Of a stretch of DNA of 64,000 bases, positions 35,661 to 46,332 are shown piece by piece. The stretch spans positions 5,103,001 to 5,167,000 of the forward strand of contig JAPTOF010000004.1 of assembly GCA_028554755.1 (NCBI GenBank). Reading direction: 5' to 3'. The notes beneath the pieces are model-generated. The model searched no databases. It saw nothing but the letters and a program-made list of their open reading frames with translations, and was not told where the DNA came from. The DNA is from Cordia subcordata (lineage: Eukaryota > Streptophyta > Magnoliopsida > Boraginales > Cordiaceae). Made by a program: the position numbers and the translations under genes. How positions within the stretch are numbered: position 1 is the stretch's first letter; the number at the start of each line of letters is the position of its first letter.

Positions 35661-36001
35661 ATTTTCAGGCAGAAAATCTTGACATTTGATGGTAGTCATT
35701 TTCCAAACCAAAATAAGGAAAGCTACGAAGCGCGTGGACGGAACAATCCCAACGACCGAAATGATAACGCATCGGTGAATCAAAACTATAGAAAACAGCG
35801 AACGGCGACGGCAGCGAACAGCGAGAAACCGCTGATTACATCATCCAACGGCGTTAAATTTCTCCTCACATTTCTTCTCAGCTGAGCATTTTCCAATACT
35901 AAAACTATAGAAAACACAAACTAGAAGCATATAAATCATATTACAGACAGCTGCGGCGGCGGCGGAGGAGGTGGTTTTTTTTTTGAAGAATAGAAGCAAG
36001 G
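35661..36001 (+). promoter_or_regulatory. Proximal promoter and leader of the 168-residue protein gene
   Basis: It is more GC-rich than the upstream DNA, with GCGGCGGCGGAGGAGG just before 36001, a likely transcribed leader. The 116-codon frame at 35535-35885 spans part of this region and the A-rich duplication. Its Lys/Asn-rich translation shows no domain and it is not called as a gene. Confidence 0.4.
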
Positions 36002-39000
36002 ATGCTTGAGAACTCTACCACCGATTCATCAGCCACTGTCAATAATGCGACCGTTAAGCGCTATGCCCCTCCCAATCAACGGTAACTATCTATGCATCAT
36101 ACATATATCAAATTTCATATGAATTACATGCAGAGCTAAAGATTTCTTTTTAATTTATCTTTTTTTTATGTATAAGAATTATGAATTAGTAAAAGAAATT
36201 AAAACTTGATACAGAATTTTCTTTTAATAATTTATTTTTGCTGCATGCAGGAACCGATCTCTCGGCAGGCGCAAATCTGGAGGAGGTAAGCATTTGAGCA
36301 ATCACTTGTTATATTAAACCTCATACAATTACATGCAGAGCTAAAAATTAGGTTTAGTTTTGGCTAGTTAGCTGAATAATTAAGTAATTTTGCATTTCTT
36401 CTTACCTTTTCTTGTTTGTAATTTAAGTTCAGATTTTTATTAAAATGTACAATACATGATAATTTATGTTAGTCTTTTGCAAAGGCGTAGTCTTTATAGT
36501 GCCTTAGATGATTTTGCTTTTAACTAGTGATCTCAGCTTTAACGTTGGTAAAGGTCTTATGTTGTAGCTTCAGTAGTTTTGGCTTCATATTTACTCTACA
36601 TGTCGTGCTTAATGCATTTTATTATGTTAGAATGAAATCGGCTTGGTGGTAACTTGGGATTCTAGTTATGAATTTGATGGAGTGTATGAGATCTAAAAGC
36701 CGAGGTTTTGGATGTCATTCGCATATGTAATTTCTCTCCTGGCATCAGATATATTTAGAATTGTATATGGTGACCTTACAGTGTTGTGTTTTGAGTTCAA
36801 ATAGGAACGTCTGCAGATATTTTGACTATTTTCAAGTTTGTGCTAGACGGTGTCATAAATTCACCAAATAAGAGGACTTAATTAATCTCCAAGGAAGTTG
36901 ATTATTGTTTCACCAAATGTGGGAGGAAAATGTTCTTGTTTCTATTGAGTTAGCATGACCCGCAACTGTCAACTAGTGAACCTAAGTTGGATATATATGT
37001 TCTGTTAAAGAGGAAGTCAGGTTTATATCAAAACTTTAAGTAGTTTGAACTTGTTAATACTGCTATATCCGCCAATTGTTGTTCAAGAGGCAATGACTTG
37101 TGTGAAAAAGAATCACTTATCCCTCAGTACCTTTTTTTAGCATCAGAGATAAGATTGTTTGAATGTGCTGGTGGTAGCAGTTTATAAGTGAAGCTTTCTT
37201 TCCAGTAGCAAATGAAGAAAATATGGAAAACCTTTTTGGTTAGTTTCTGTTGGGTGTTTTGCCGTCTAGTTTAATAAATATGCTAAGTTAATTTTTCGCA
37301 TATTAGATTTATCTGAATGTTCAAGGTATAATATATTTATCCTATGAGGTGCGCATACGTCATTCTTCATTTTGCACTCCCTATCCTCTCATTTGGGGAT
37401 AGAACTTGGGATAGAACTTTGGGAGAAAATTTAACTGATAAGAATAGAGCATATAATAGTTGATTGGTGTCTCCACACCACATATTGAACACAATCAAGA
37501 GATTTTATGCTTCTGTTCAAGTCTTGTGCTGGTTTGGTCTTTGGTATCTTCCAACTACATATTAGACATAATCAAGATAGCATTCAAAAAATCTCGGATA
37601 ACAATTAAAGCAATAAAGATGATCATTCTTATTCCAGAATCGTGATAACCTTGTATTCAAAGTGGAGAAAAATAAGAGCAGGTTCTGGAACACAGTGGAG
37701 AAGTAAAAGAAAACGAAAAGAAAAACTGTTGCCATTGAATGATGGCTTGAGTTGGATTCTTGTCAAGCATATAAGTGACAAACAGATATCAAAATCAGAT
37801 AGTCAATGTGAAATGCCTATCAACATATTAGCAGACAATTATCCGTTAATCTCTCATTTCTGCCAAGATAGTTACTACAACTTGAAGAAAGAAAACCAGG
37901 CCTCCATGTATGGTATTACATGACCAAGCATCATTTTCTGTTTGTCCCCTGACAGATTTTACCAAGCATCGTATATGCAACTGGAATGTATTGTTTTGAA
38001 CTGTGTGAATTCCTTTGTATTTTCTGGTCAGGATATTTTTCCTTGACATCTTATTTTTTAGATCGATTAGAACGAGCAAACAGTTTTGTAAATGATGGAG
38101 AGAAGAATCGGAATAATGCTTCCCGGAGTATTCCTATCATGGATCATGGGGATGCTGGTAGCAGCACTCACATGACTGAGACTTCTCGCACCCCGTGGAT
38201 TTCGATACATGGATGCTGTGGCAGTGAAGCCATCCAGCTTCTTAACGGCCGTATGTTTTTGCTAAATTGCCTTTTGGAAGCACTGACTATTTCATTAATC
38301 TATTCTGGTGCTCTGTGTTATCATATTTAATCATCATTCTTAATTTAATTGTTCATTTCATGTCTCTGCTCCTTCCACTATTGTAAACTTCTGAAGGGAA
38401 TATTTATCATCCGCTTTAAGTAGCTTTGGGTTCTTACTTCTGTAATTTGCATGATTTGATGTTTGGGTAATTAATTCTGATAGTTTTAGTATCTGTCATT
38501 GTCAGTTTAATATCTTATATCTTGGGCCATCAGTTGGTATGATACTAAACTCTATCTCTTAGGAGTTTTGCTTGATCTCACTACATCTCTTGTTCTCTGA
38601 TTTGGCTCCCTCTAGGAGAAATATTCTTTGGCGCTATGTCAAAATAACTTTCAAACTTAAAACTATTTGTTTAGATTCTATCTTCAACTTAAATTCTTTA
38701 TATTCTTTACAACATTTCTGATTGATCCTACGTTATTTTTGTTATTGATATTTCACATCCTTCTGGGCATCTGTCATTAGCTTCTCTTTACATGCAATAT
38801 TACCTTTACATAAATAATGCATATCGTGAATTTTTGCAAGTTGACCATTCTTCTTCTTATGCACTTAAATAGAAGCATTACTTCAGACTTACCTAGTCAA
38901 CAGGATGGTGTGTTTATTGGATGAAGAAGAGAATATGAGAAAGAAACTGCAGATGGATGAAATACTGAAGCTTATGCATTCAGTGTACTTTCTCATTTTA

Positions 39001-40541
39001 AGTATTATCCATGTACTTGGCCTGCATTGGTGCCTAGGCTCCTCAAAACTGAGAGTCATACAGATTTTTTAATGAATTTATATTGGTTTTAGATGGTTCC
39101 TTCTGTGGTGCTTATCTGCAGGTTGGACAGCTGCCATGAACGCACACAACCATTTACCTGAAGATTCAGCTGGTGAGTGATATAACCGCTGTCTATTTGT
39201 GTTTTATGAACTGCTTTGCTGCTTCACCTATATGTTCTTCAACTTAAGGAATTCTGCACTACGATAGTTACTTTCTACCGCAGAACTTTGTTAAACTCAA
39301 TTATCCTGTGGGCTTGTCTGTATGACATTTGCATGTGTTGTTCTTTCACATTTTTCTTTGGTACTGTTTCATGAAAATCGTCACATTAGCCCATTGCACG
39401 CTGGAGCACTTCTTTGGTGCTTTTATTCTACAATCTTACTGAATTATCCTGTTGGCTGGAATTCTTCATGATTTTATTGGCTGAAAATTGATGGTGAAAA
39501 TGGTTGAAACATGGAAAACTTATCTGCATTGTCCTACTCTGTTCATTTCATAATTTATCTCTGATGTTCAGAAACATGTATGCTAATTAGTTTTCTGTAA
39601 TGGTTGCTGGTTCTTTTGATTTTCTTTTCCTTTATGCAAAAACCACTATGGAGCCTTTTCATTTTTTCTTTTTCTGTCAGGGATGGGGGGTTTGGGGTGA
39701 TTAAGGGGTATGACTTTTATCATAGCTTTTTTGTTCTTCATAAAGTGGACAGAGATATATTACCCTTAGATTCAATAGGTTATTTATTATATTTAGGAAT
39801 CTACTTCAAAAACTTCTTGTATGAAATAATCTTTAATTGGAATGATTAGGGTTCCTACAATTTGCATAATGGTCTCTTTGTTGTCTATTTCCATATTCAT
39901 CATGATTATTCTCCATAACACGACTACAGAAGATCCCCTGGATGGACAACTAACTTAAGTTTCATTCTCTCATATCTTGTATAAAGCTTCTTTTTGAGCC
40001 AATTCTTTGATAGAAGTTCTCGCTTTGTATCCTCATTTATTTCATTTGAGAATTGGCACCAAGGCCTTTGGCAAAGGCAGTTACTCGGCATACTATGGAG
40101 GTCTTACCTGTCTCATGAATAACCTGTGAGACTGAAGATGGTAAATCATATTTAACATAAAACATTATCTCTTCTAAGAATATGTTTCACTTAAGAAGAG
40201 ATCAGCGCAATTTAGTTTGGCCAGTGAAACTAAATTTTCTGAAAGCCTCACTGTTTATGTCTTCTTGCCTTTCTTTTTTGACAGAAAGGCCGGTCTTGTA
40301 CTCTAGAAGAAGTGCATCACCCTGGGGACATGCCATGCTTCAGCGTCTGGTAATATAAACATTTTCCTGCCTCTCTCTAGCATTATCATTTTTCATTTCT
40401 TTTTCTTCTCTCTCCCACACACAAATATTATTGTTTTCAATTTCTTTTCTTCAGTCAATGCAGCAAACAACGGGGATCGAGGATTTCTTAAGTGAACTTC
40501 GGCAGGCAATGTGCAATGCAAATGCCAGTTCTGTTGTCTAA
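36002..40541 (+). CDS. Small plant protein of unknown function, 168 residues
   Basis: Six exons: 36002-36081, 36251-36285, 38062-38250, 39122-39172, 40285-40349 and 40455-40541. The reading frame is intact through every joint. The N-terminus is hydrophilic (MLENSTTDSSATVNN), with KRYAPPNQRNRSLGRRKSGG straddling the first two joints and probably disordered. The middle contains DRLERANSFVNDGEKNR and IMDHGDAGSSTH, then CCGSEAIQLLNGRWTAAMNA. The C-terminal part reads SPWGHAMLQRL and DFLSELRQAMCNAN, predicted helical. There is no signal peptide, membrane segment or catalytic motif. The segmental pattern reminds me of an uncharacterised conserved plant family, but I cannot name it or a function. 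The CCGSEAIQLL to DFLSELRQAM portion is the best candidate for a conserved core. Confidence 0.75.
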
Positions 40542-40693
40542 CCAGTAGATAACATAAATCTGCATGGCTTGTATTTAATGTACTTCAGAATCCATTGAAC
40601 TGTATGATTAGAGCATATATGTTTTCTGTGGTTGTTGGATCTGCCATCTGCTATTTATCTAGGTTAAGTATGTGAATTACTTATAAGAATATG

Positions 40694-40821
40694 ATTACTG
40701 CTGGAACTTCTCAGAAGCGGGAAAGGTTTCTAGGACATGATTCACGTTCTCCTATCTATTACTGCTGAAACTTCTCAGAAGTGTGAAAGGTTTCTAGGAC
40801 ATGGTTCACGTTCTCCTATCT
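40694..40821. repeat. Perfect-length 64-bp tandem duplication
   Basis: Units 40694-40757 and 40758-40821 each start ATTACTGCTG and end CGTTCTCCTATCT, with only a few substitutions (AGAAGCGGG against AGAAGTGTG, for example). It lies in the 3' flank of the 168-residue protein gene, probably beyond or within its 3' untranslated region, and is a recent event. Confidence 0.95.
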
Positions 40822-40855
40822 ATGCCCTTTTGAAGATCAATTCTATTGGGAAAAG

Positions 40856-41035
40856 ATGCCAGAGAGACAGAGAACAGAGAGTCTTTTTTTCGGTTTCTGT
40901 ACAATGGCGGCAGAGAGACAGAGAGCCAAGAATCTTTCTGTTCTCCTTTGTTCTCTATCTCACAACAATGGCACCAGAGAGACAGAATGGAGAGAATAGT
41001 CTTTCTTCCTTCTTTGTCCTCTGGCGCCATTGCTG
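40856..41035. repeat. Three degenerate copies of a CAGAGAGACAGA-containing unit
   Basis: Units start near 40856, 40904 and 40968, each with ATG-rich lead bases, then C(A/G)GAGAGACAGA, then a T-rich stretch containing TCTTTCT or similar and ending near CAATGG or CCATTG. The overlapping open frames on both strands are by-products of this low-complexity pattern. Confidence 0.7.
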
Positions 41036-41681
41036 ATTTGAACATCTTGCCAATTCTTTTTCCCTTTTAAAAGTCGGTTTGTGTTGATGCCGATGACTTG
41101 TTGACTCCGTCTGATGCATGAGGAAGATATATTCATCATGCGAAGATTTAGGTATGTTGGTTAGTGTCCTGGCGGGAAAGTCGTCTATGTAAATTTTCTC
41201 AGGATGTTTTCTGTGCATAAAATTAGTTCGTTCGTTCATGAAGTTGTTGCATGCATTCGATATCCTTTTGCGTGCCTCATTGTGCAAAATAGTGCCCCAA
41301 CATAAGCAAGAGCAACATTCTGATAAACTCTCTTTCATAGAGGACTTCGATTAGATTTGCGCGGAGATTCAGAGTTAGCTGATTATCAACTTGCTAGTGA
41401 TCATAAATCTGAAAACACGGATAAAATGTACAGTACTCTCTATGGTTAAACGGAAGTTTGAAAACCTCCGGTGGTACCAGAATTGGTTACTACCTACTCC
41501 ACGGATTCTGTTTCCAGCAAGACTTGGGGAGACGCTTATGGAAACATGCAAATTTACCGTTCGATTTCGGAAAATAGGAAAAAGAATAATATTAACAAGT
41601 GATCATAATGTGTAGGGTATATTTCATTATCAAACAAAAACAAAAGCTTATGTATCTACTGGCCTATGATTTGAAGACTGT
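41036..41681. other. Spacer between two convergent genes
   Basis: It lies between the 168-residue protein gene (+) and the NdhV-like gene (-), so it should contain the minus-strand 3' untranslated region toward 41681. The 127-codon minus frame at 40955-41338 and the 74-codon plus frame at 41391-41615 have no recognisable content. No other gene is seen. Confidence 0.45.
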
Positions 41682-42957
41682 TTACTCTTTCCATACAGGA
41701 ATGATTCCTTGAGCGGCTAAACGCTTCTCAACCCAGAATACAACGTGCTTAGCAGTCACTTTTTTCTCATCAATCAGGAAAGGCTCCACAGTACTCGCAT
41801 TTGAACCATAAGAAGAAAGTGAAAAACCCTTTGGACCTGTTAGAAACAAAAGAAATATGTAACCCTTATTAATAAGTAGATACAATGAAGACTATCACAT
41901 TCACTACTTTCCAACACAATCCTCTCATATTGACTGAATCGTATCCGAAGTATTCACTTCTTTAAACTCGAATTATACTAGGAAATACTGCTACGTCACG
42001 GGATATATCACCATAATTGGGCTTTGTACGTTTAAGGTAAGTTTCTTGCTATAAAAAGAAAAAGTTTGTAATGAATTATACCTGTAAGAACTCCATTTGG
42101 GAAGAACGCCCAAAATGTATACGGAATACCCTTCTTCAGAAAGGAGCCCTCCAACTGTCACAATATTATTTACAATTTTTAGAATTCATAAAAGATAATG
42201 GTATTTAGTTTCACTGCCCCCAAGCCCATATCCTTTGGTGCATGAGTGAGACGAGTGTTATAGGCCTAACAAATAATTATATGGGCCCTCGAATAAATAA
42301 ACCCAAAATAGATAGATAATAACTTGAGTTGATCGTCTTGAGTTTGTTAATTTAAGGATCCAAGTAATTATTTATTATGCCTACAACATTGGTTGCTTTT
42401 GTGGATTTAGAATTCTGCACCGTAAGAAGGCTAAGAAATAGCCGTGTACCATTTAGGCATTAGGGAAGGCACGCATAGGATGCACTAACCTTATTATCAT
42501 TAAAAGCTAGCTCGAGTTCAGTTATGTCCTCTTCAGCTTCAAGAGTTCCTTTAAGCGAAGGAATCACATCCTCCTCCATCATCTGAGGCAGAGGCTTTGC
42601 CGGAGCTTTTTTCGCCGCAGCCGCAGGCTTAGGCTTGTCGGCAGCAGCCGCCGCTTCGCCATCCTTTTCCTCCTTTTTCACCTCCTTCTTTTCCTTTTTT
42701 TCAGCAGCAACTAAATTTTCACAAACGCAAATTAGACATTAATCAAGAGAGAACGTTTTTGCATCAAACAAGTTAAACTCTGTGAAAAGCCAAAGCAATT
42801 AAAGAACTTTATGAGGCTTCATAGATCACCTGCAGATGATTCTTGCACAGCAAAACAAGCTATGTTTCGGCGAAAGGTCACTGATGATTTACTCACAATC
42901 TGTAAACACCAATCCAAGAACACACAAGTCAACTGGTGAAAGTTTCATGATTTTGAG

Positions 42958-43002
<45 letters not shown>

Positions 43003-43440
43003 TCATGCAAGAAACTAACAATAGCATCTATACGCACGTAAATATGTGTGCGTATACATGAAACATTAGTGTCGAAAGGTTTAAGCTCTTCGAAGCCCTA
43101 AGAGAGAGAGAGAGAGAGAGAGAGATTTAGCGTGTTTATTTATTAGATATTGAAATTACATGTCTGATTTGTGTTCGATAATTCTCGGTCACTAAACTAT
43201 CCAAAGAGAGACAGGCATTAATTTTGGTTTCTACGCCATCTCTATTTAGCGATTGATTATTATTATTATTATTATTTGTTTTTCAATCCTTGATTTTCGT
43301 TTTTAATCAACAGTTTTCTAGTAGTGAATTCGAATACGTACCAGCGAAACCGAGGGAGTGGATTTAGGTTTATGAGGCAAGTTTGAAGTAGTAGAAGGGC
43401 GGAAGCTCGAAAATGCAATTGATCCTCCGGCGGTTGCCAT
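41682..43440 (-). CDS. ndhV: DUF2996 chloroplast protein, probable NDH subunit NdhV
   Basis: Five exons, read downward: 43440-43342, 42899-42830, 42710-42490, 42154-42082 and 41836-41682. They encode 205 residues with intact phase. The N-terminus (MATAGGSIAFSSFRPSTT, Ser/Thr-rich, few acids) looks like a chloroplast transit peptide of about 50-60 residues. An Ala/Lys-rich linker follows (EEKDGEAAAAADKPKPAAAA). The conserved DUF2996 core comprises EDVIPSLKGTLEAEEDITEL, KKGIPYTFWAFFPNGVLTGP and ASTVEPFLIDEKKVTAKHVV, ending in KRLAAQGIIPVWKE. From family knowledge, Arabidopsis At2g04039 is a DUF2996 protein identified as NdhV. It is a small stromal-side subunit that stabilises the ferredoxin-binding part of the chloroplast NADH dehydrogenase-like complex, which works in cyclic electron flow around photosystem I. 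The DUF assignment is firmer than the gene name. Confidence 0.8.
42961..42997. repeat. TA microsatellite in NdhV intron 1
   Basis: An uninterrupted TA dinucleotide run of about 37 bases in the intron between exons 1 and 2. A GA run follows at about 43102-43126 in the same intron. Both are likely to be length-polymorphic. Confidence 0.95.
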
Positions 43441-44226
43441 TATGGTTGCTTCCTTTATATGAAGTGTGTGAGACTAGTTAAGCATTATTCGCCAACAACT
43501 GTTTTCTCAATTTGGCCAAGTAGAAGGAAAGCAAAAAAGATAATTGTTGTAAGTCAGCAAAATGAAACATGAGCACAAAGAGAGAAGACAAGTAAAGAGG
43601 AAGCTTTGCCATCCACAAAATGGTGGGGGAGAATAAATGCCACTTATTCACAATCTCACCTTCTGCCAAATTGTTGTATGGGTGTTAGTGGAAGAGTGGC
43701 CATGCAGCCCATAATATACATATGGATATTCAAGTCTTGAAACTTTTGGGCTTGTAAATAACGGGACCACATTTCACATATAGTATTAGATCAAGTGGAA
43801 AATATTGGCACAATTTGTGCTAAGTTATTTAAAATTGTATAGGAAGTTCTCATAGTTATATTTATAATCCTTTGATTTATCTGGAGCAAGTCATTACCAA
43901 ATGAGATTTATAACACTAAGGCAAATTTAACGTGATCTTATCTAAAGTAAGTTTTCTTGTCATAAATATGTGTTTTCTTTTTGTGTGTGCATGTGTTGCT
44001 ATTTGTTACACAAAATTATTATAGTTACAGATTAATTGTAAAAGGTGAAATAAAATGATTATGTACAATAAGGAAGTAAGGATTGTCCCAAAGAATTTGG
44101 AACAAATGATATCTTCTCAATGATAAAAATATATTCGGGTAACAAGCAACTTTTAGAATTTTGTCAAGTTATTATCTTTCTTTTTGGATCACAAAAAAAC
44201 AAACTTCAACGATAAAGTAAAAGATA
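43441..44226. other. Upstream region of the NdhV-like gene
   Basis: The leader and promoter of the minus-strand NdhV-like gene should lie in the first few hundred bases after 43440. The rest is AT-rich. The 63-codon minus frame at 43478-43669 has no domain. Nothing else is seen before the mitochondrial insertion. Confidence 0.45.
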
Positions 44227-44748
44227 GGGGCTCTAAGCGATTACGAGCGAAGACGTATCGAAGTGAAAGCCTCTGGGATTATTGAACGTAAATCTGTACA
44301 CAAATCTATGCTAATTGGGTTAAAAGTGGTAGATAGTCTGGTTCTTATAGATCGTGGTCAACAAGAACTTATAATCAGGGATCGACAAACAAGAAAAACA
44401 GTTATTGCTATCAATACCATATTAAACCAAAAGCAAATGAACGAAAGGGCCACCTCTTACAGTGAGAGATTGTATTGTGCTTATGTAACGATTGGATAGA
44501 AACACTCAGCTATGGCACAATTAGTTCAAATTCTTTCAAAAGCGAATGCTTTGGAATATTCTATTTTTGTACCAGCCACCGCTTCGGATCCTGCCCCTCT
44601 GCAACTTTTGGCCCCATATTCTGGGTGTGCCATAGAGGAATATTTCCACAATAATGGAATGCACGCATTAATAATCTATGATGATCTTAGTAAACAGACA
44701 GTGGCATATCGGCAAATGTCATTATTGTTACGCCGACCACCAGGTCGT
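44227..44748 (+). pseudogene. atp1: Nuclear copy of part of mitochondrial atp1 (ATP synthase alpha)
   Basis: About 520 bases translate in one frame into a diverged central part of the F1 ATPase alpha subunit. It runs from GALSDYERRRIEVKA through ILNQKQMNERATSYSE to [20 protein letters not shown] and RRPPGR. The LNQKQMN and [16 protein letters not shown] segments fit the mitochondrial rather than the plastid version as I remember them. The Walker A loop, normally GDRQTGKT, reads RDRQTRKT, so nucleotide binding would be lost. A TAG at 44497-44499 stands where the family has Gln (GQK). No frameshift is visible before the match ends near 44748. There is no start codon or presequence, so it is a NUMT fragment and not a gene. 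Confidence 0.9.
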
Positions 44749-46332
44749 GCATACTCAAACTAGAAAGATTTGATCTCATTCACTACAGTAGAAACTAAAA
44801 ACACGATCACAAGAATGAAGCCAGGATTGTTATAAATGACACCATCTTTCATTACCAACAAACTCCTGCAAAGCATGTATCGCCAACACAATTAAAAGAT
44901 GAGAATAGGACTTACCAACTTGAAAATTAAGAGTTTTGGAACAATCTAACAGAATTGACACCCAACAAACAAGAAACTTGTTTTTGTAAGGACAAAACTA
45001 CCAATTATGGTGGAAACAATCCAAAAAGAGGAGGTGAACAGCCAAACTAGCAGCCATAAAAGTGAAAATCCAAGTAAGGAGAACACTGATTGATACTTGC
45101 AAGAAACCAAAAAAACAACCAAAACATAAAAAAATGATGCCATTATTATAGATCTGGTGTAAATACATCATGTAAAAGAGATTTACAATGAAAAACCACA
45201 ATAAAACCATGATAAACAAAAGAGATAAAAAAAAAAAAAAAAAAACAAAGAGATGGAAAAAGGGGGGGGAAAGAAAAGAAAGAACGCCACTAGCCAAAGG
45301 TCAGGGTAACAAAAAGTCAAAAACTTTCTTTTGAATGAAAAGTTCTACATAGAGCTTTGGAAAGGTAAAGTGGGAGAAAAATAACATTTGCCAAGTTATT
45401 TTCTCCCCAAACTTTTCTTCTTTTCAGTTTCCACTTCAACATGTCTCAATAGAAAGCTAGTTAACCCATTGTCAAAATGTTCTTAGCATTGGAAAATGTG
45501 ATCTCGAGAAACTCGTAAGGCAACTTTTGTGAAGAAAAGTGTGATTCTACTAATAAAAACTCATTCAACCTCACCACCTCTCAGTACTTGTTGTGATCGA
45601 TGAGTTCTAAACTACCAATTTTTAATTCTCATTTAGTCCCAATTTCTGATAAATATTATTGTAATCAGGTTTTGGTGTTTGACCAAATTACGGAAAACAT
45701 AATTTTAAGTCAAGAAAATCAGATAGAATAAATACATCATATTGTTTTTATCAGAACTGTAACCATTACCTGAATAATTAGTAAAAATCATAAACGTAAA
45801 CATAGGGTCGAACTACGTTAATGTCTTACCTATTTGTTATTTTGTGAGGGTGCGTGTGTGCTGCTGCAGCAAATGGTGAAAATTAGAGAAGATTTTGCCG
45901 TCGATAAAGATGACACTTGTGAAAATTGTGCCATCGATAAAGGAATAACGTACGATTGATTTGCTTAGACAATTTGGTTTATGACATAGGAAGCAAGACA
46001 TTTTCATATGGTGAAACACCAAATTCTCCGATGAGAGATCTTTCAATTAGAACTTCATGTCACATATTATCAACCCAAGTCTACGCTATATAACTGTTGC
46101 TATTAATCACAAGCTCGTACTAACTGCTTTAGCAATATCATTGCATTGCAATCACCTATCACACAGCAGTACTACAAACGAACTGTGGTCTCCTCTGCCA
46201 GGGAATCCAGATTCCTCAACACACTGGTTCTCTAAACTGAACACCCCTGGGACAGATTCCTTACGCCCCACGAGGGAACTAGTCGCGAGGTATACCTCTA
46301 GCGTAGATCTAGTCCTCGTGGCCCATGCCGAG
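44749..46332. other. Intergenic DNA and MLO 3' flank
   Basis: No further mitochondrial similarity is recognised beyond 44748. The minus frames at 44946-45297 are hydrophobic, low-complexity translations. The stretch from about 46060 to 46332 is GC-richer and is probably the MLO 3' untranslated region. The 105-codon plus frame at 46057-46374 runs antisense to it and is not called. Confidence 0.45.

Noticed and set aside
35535..35885. 116-codon plus frame upstream of the 168-residue protein gene
   Set aside because: Starts in an A-rich tandem duplication; Lys and Asn content reflects the repeat; no splice or family support.
44227..44748. Plastid atpA origin for the ATP synthase fragment
   Set aside because: The ILNQKQMN and [15 protein letters not shown] segments fit mitochondrial atp1 and not plastid atpA as I recall them.
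44263..44763. Functional ATP synthase alpha gene
   Set aside because: Only the central third is present, with an in-frame TAG and a damaged Walker A loop; it is a nuclear mitochondrial fragment.
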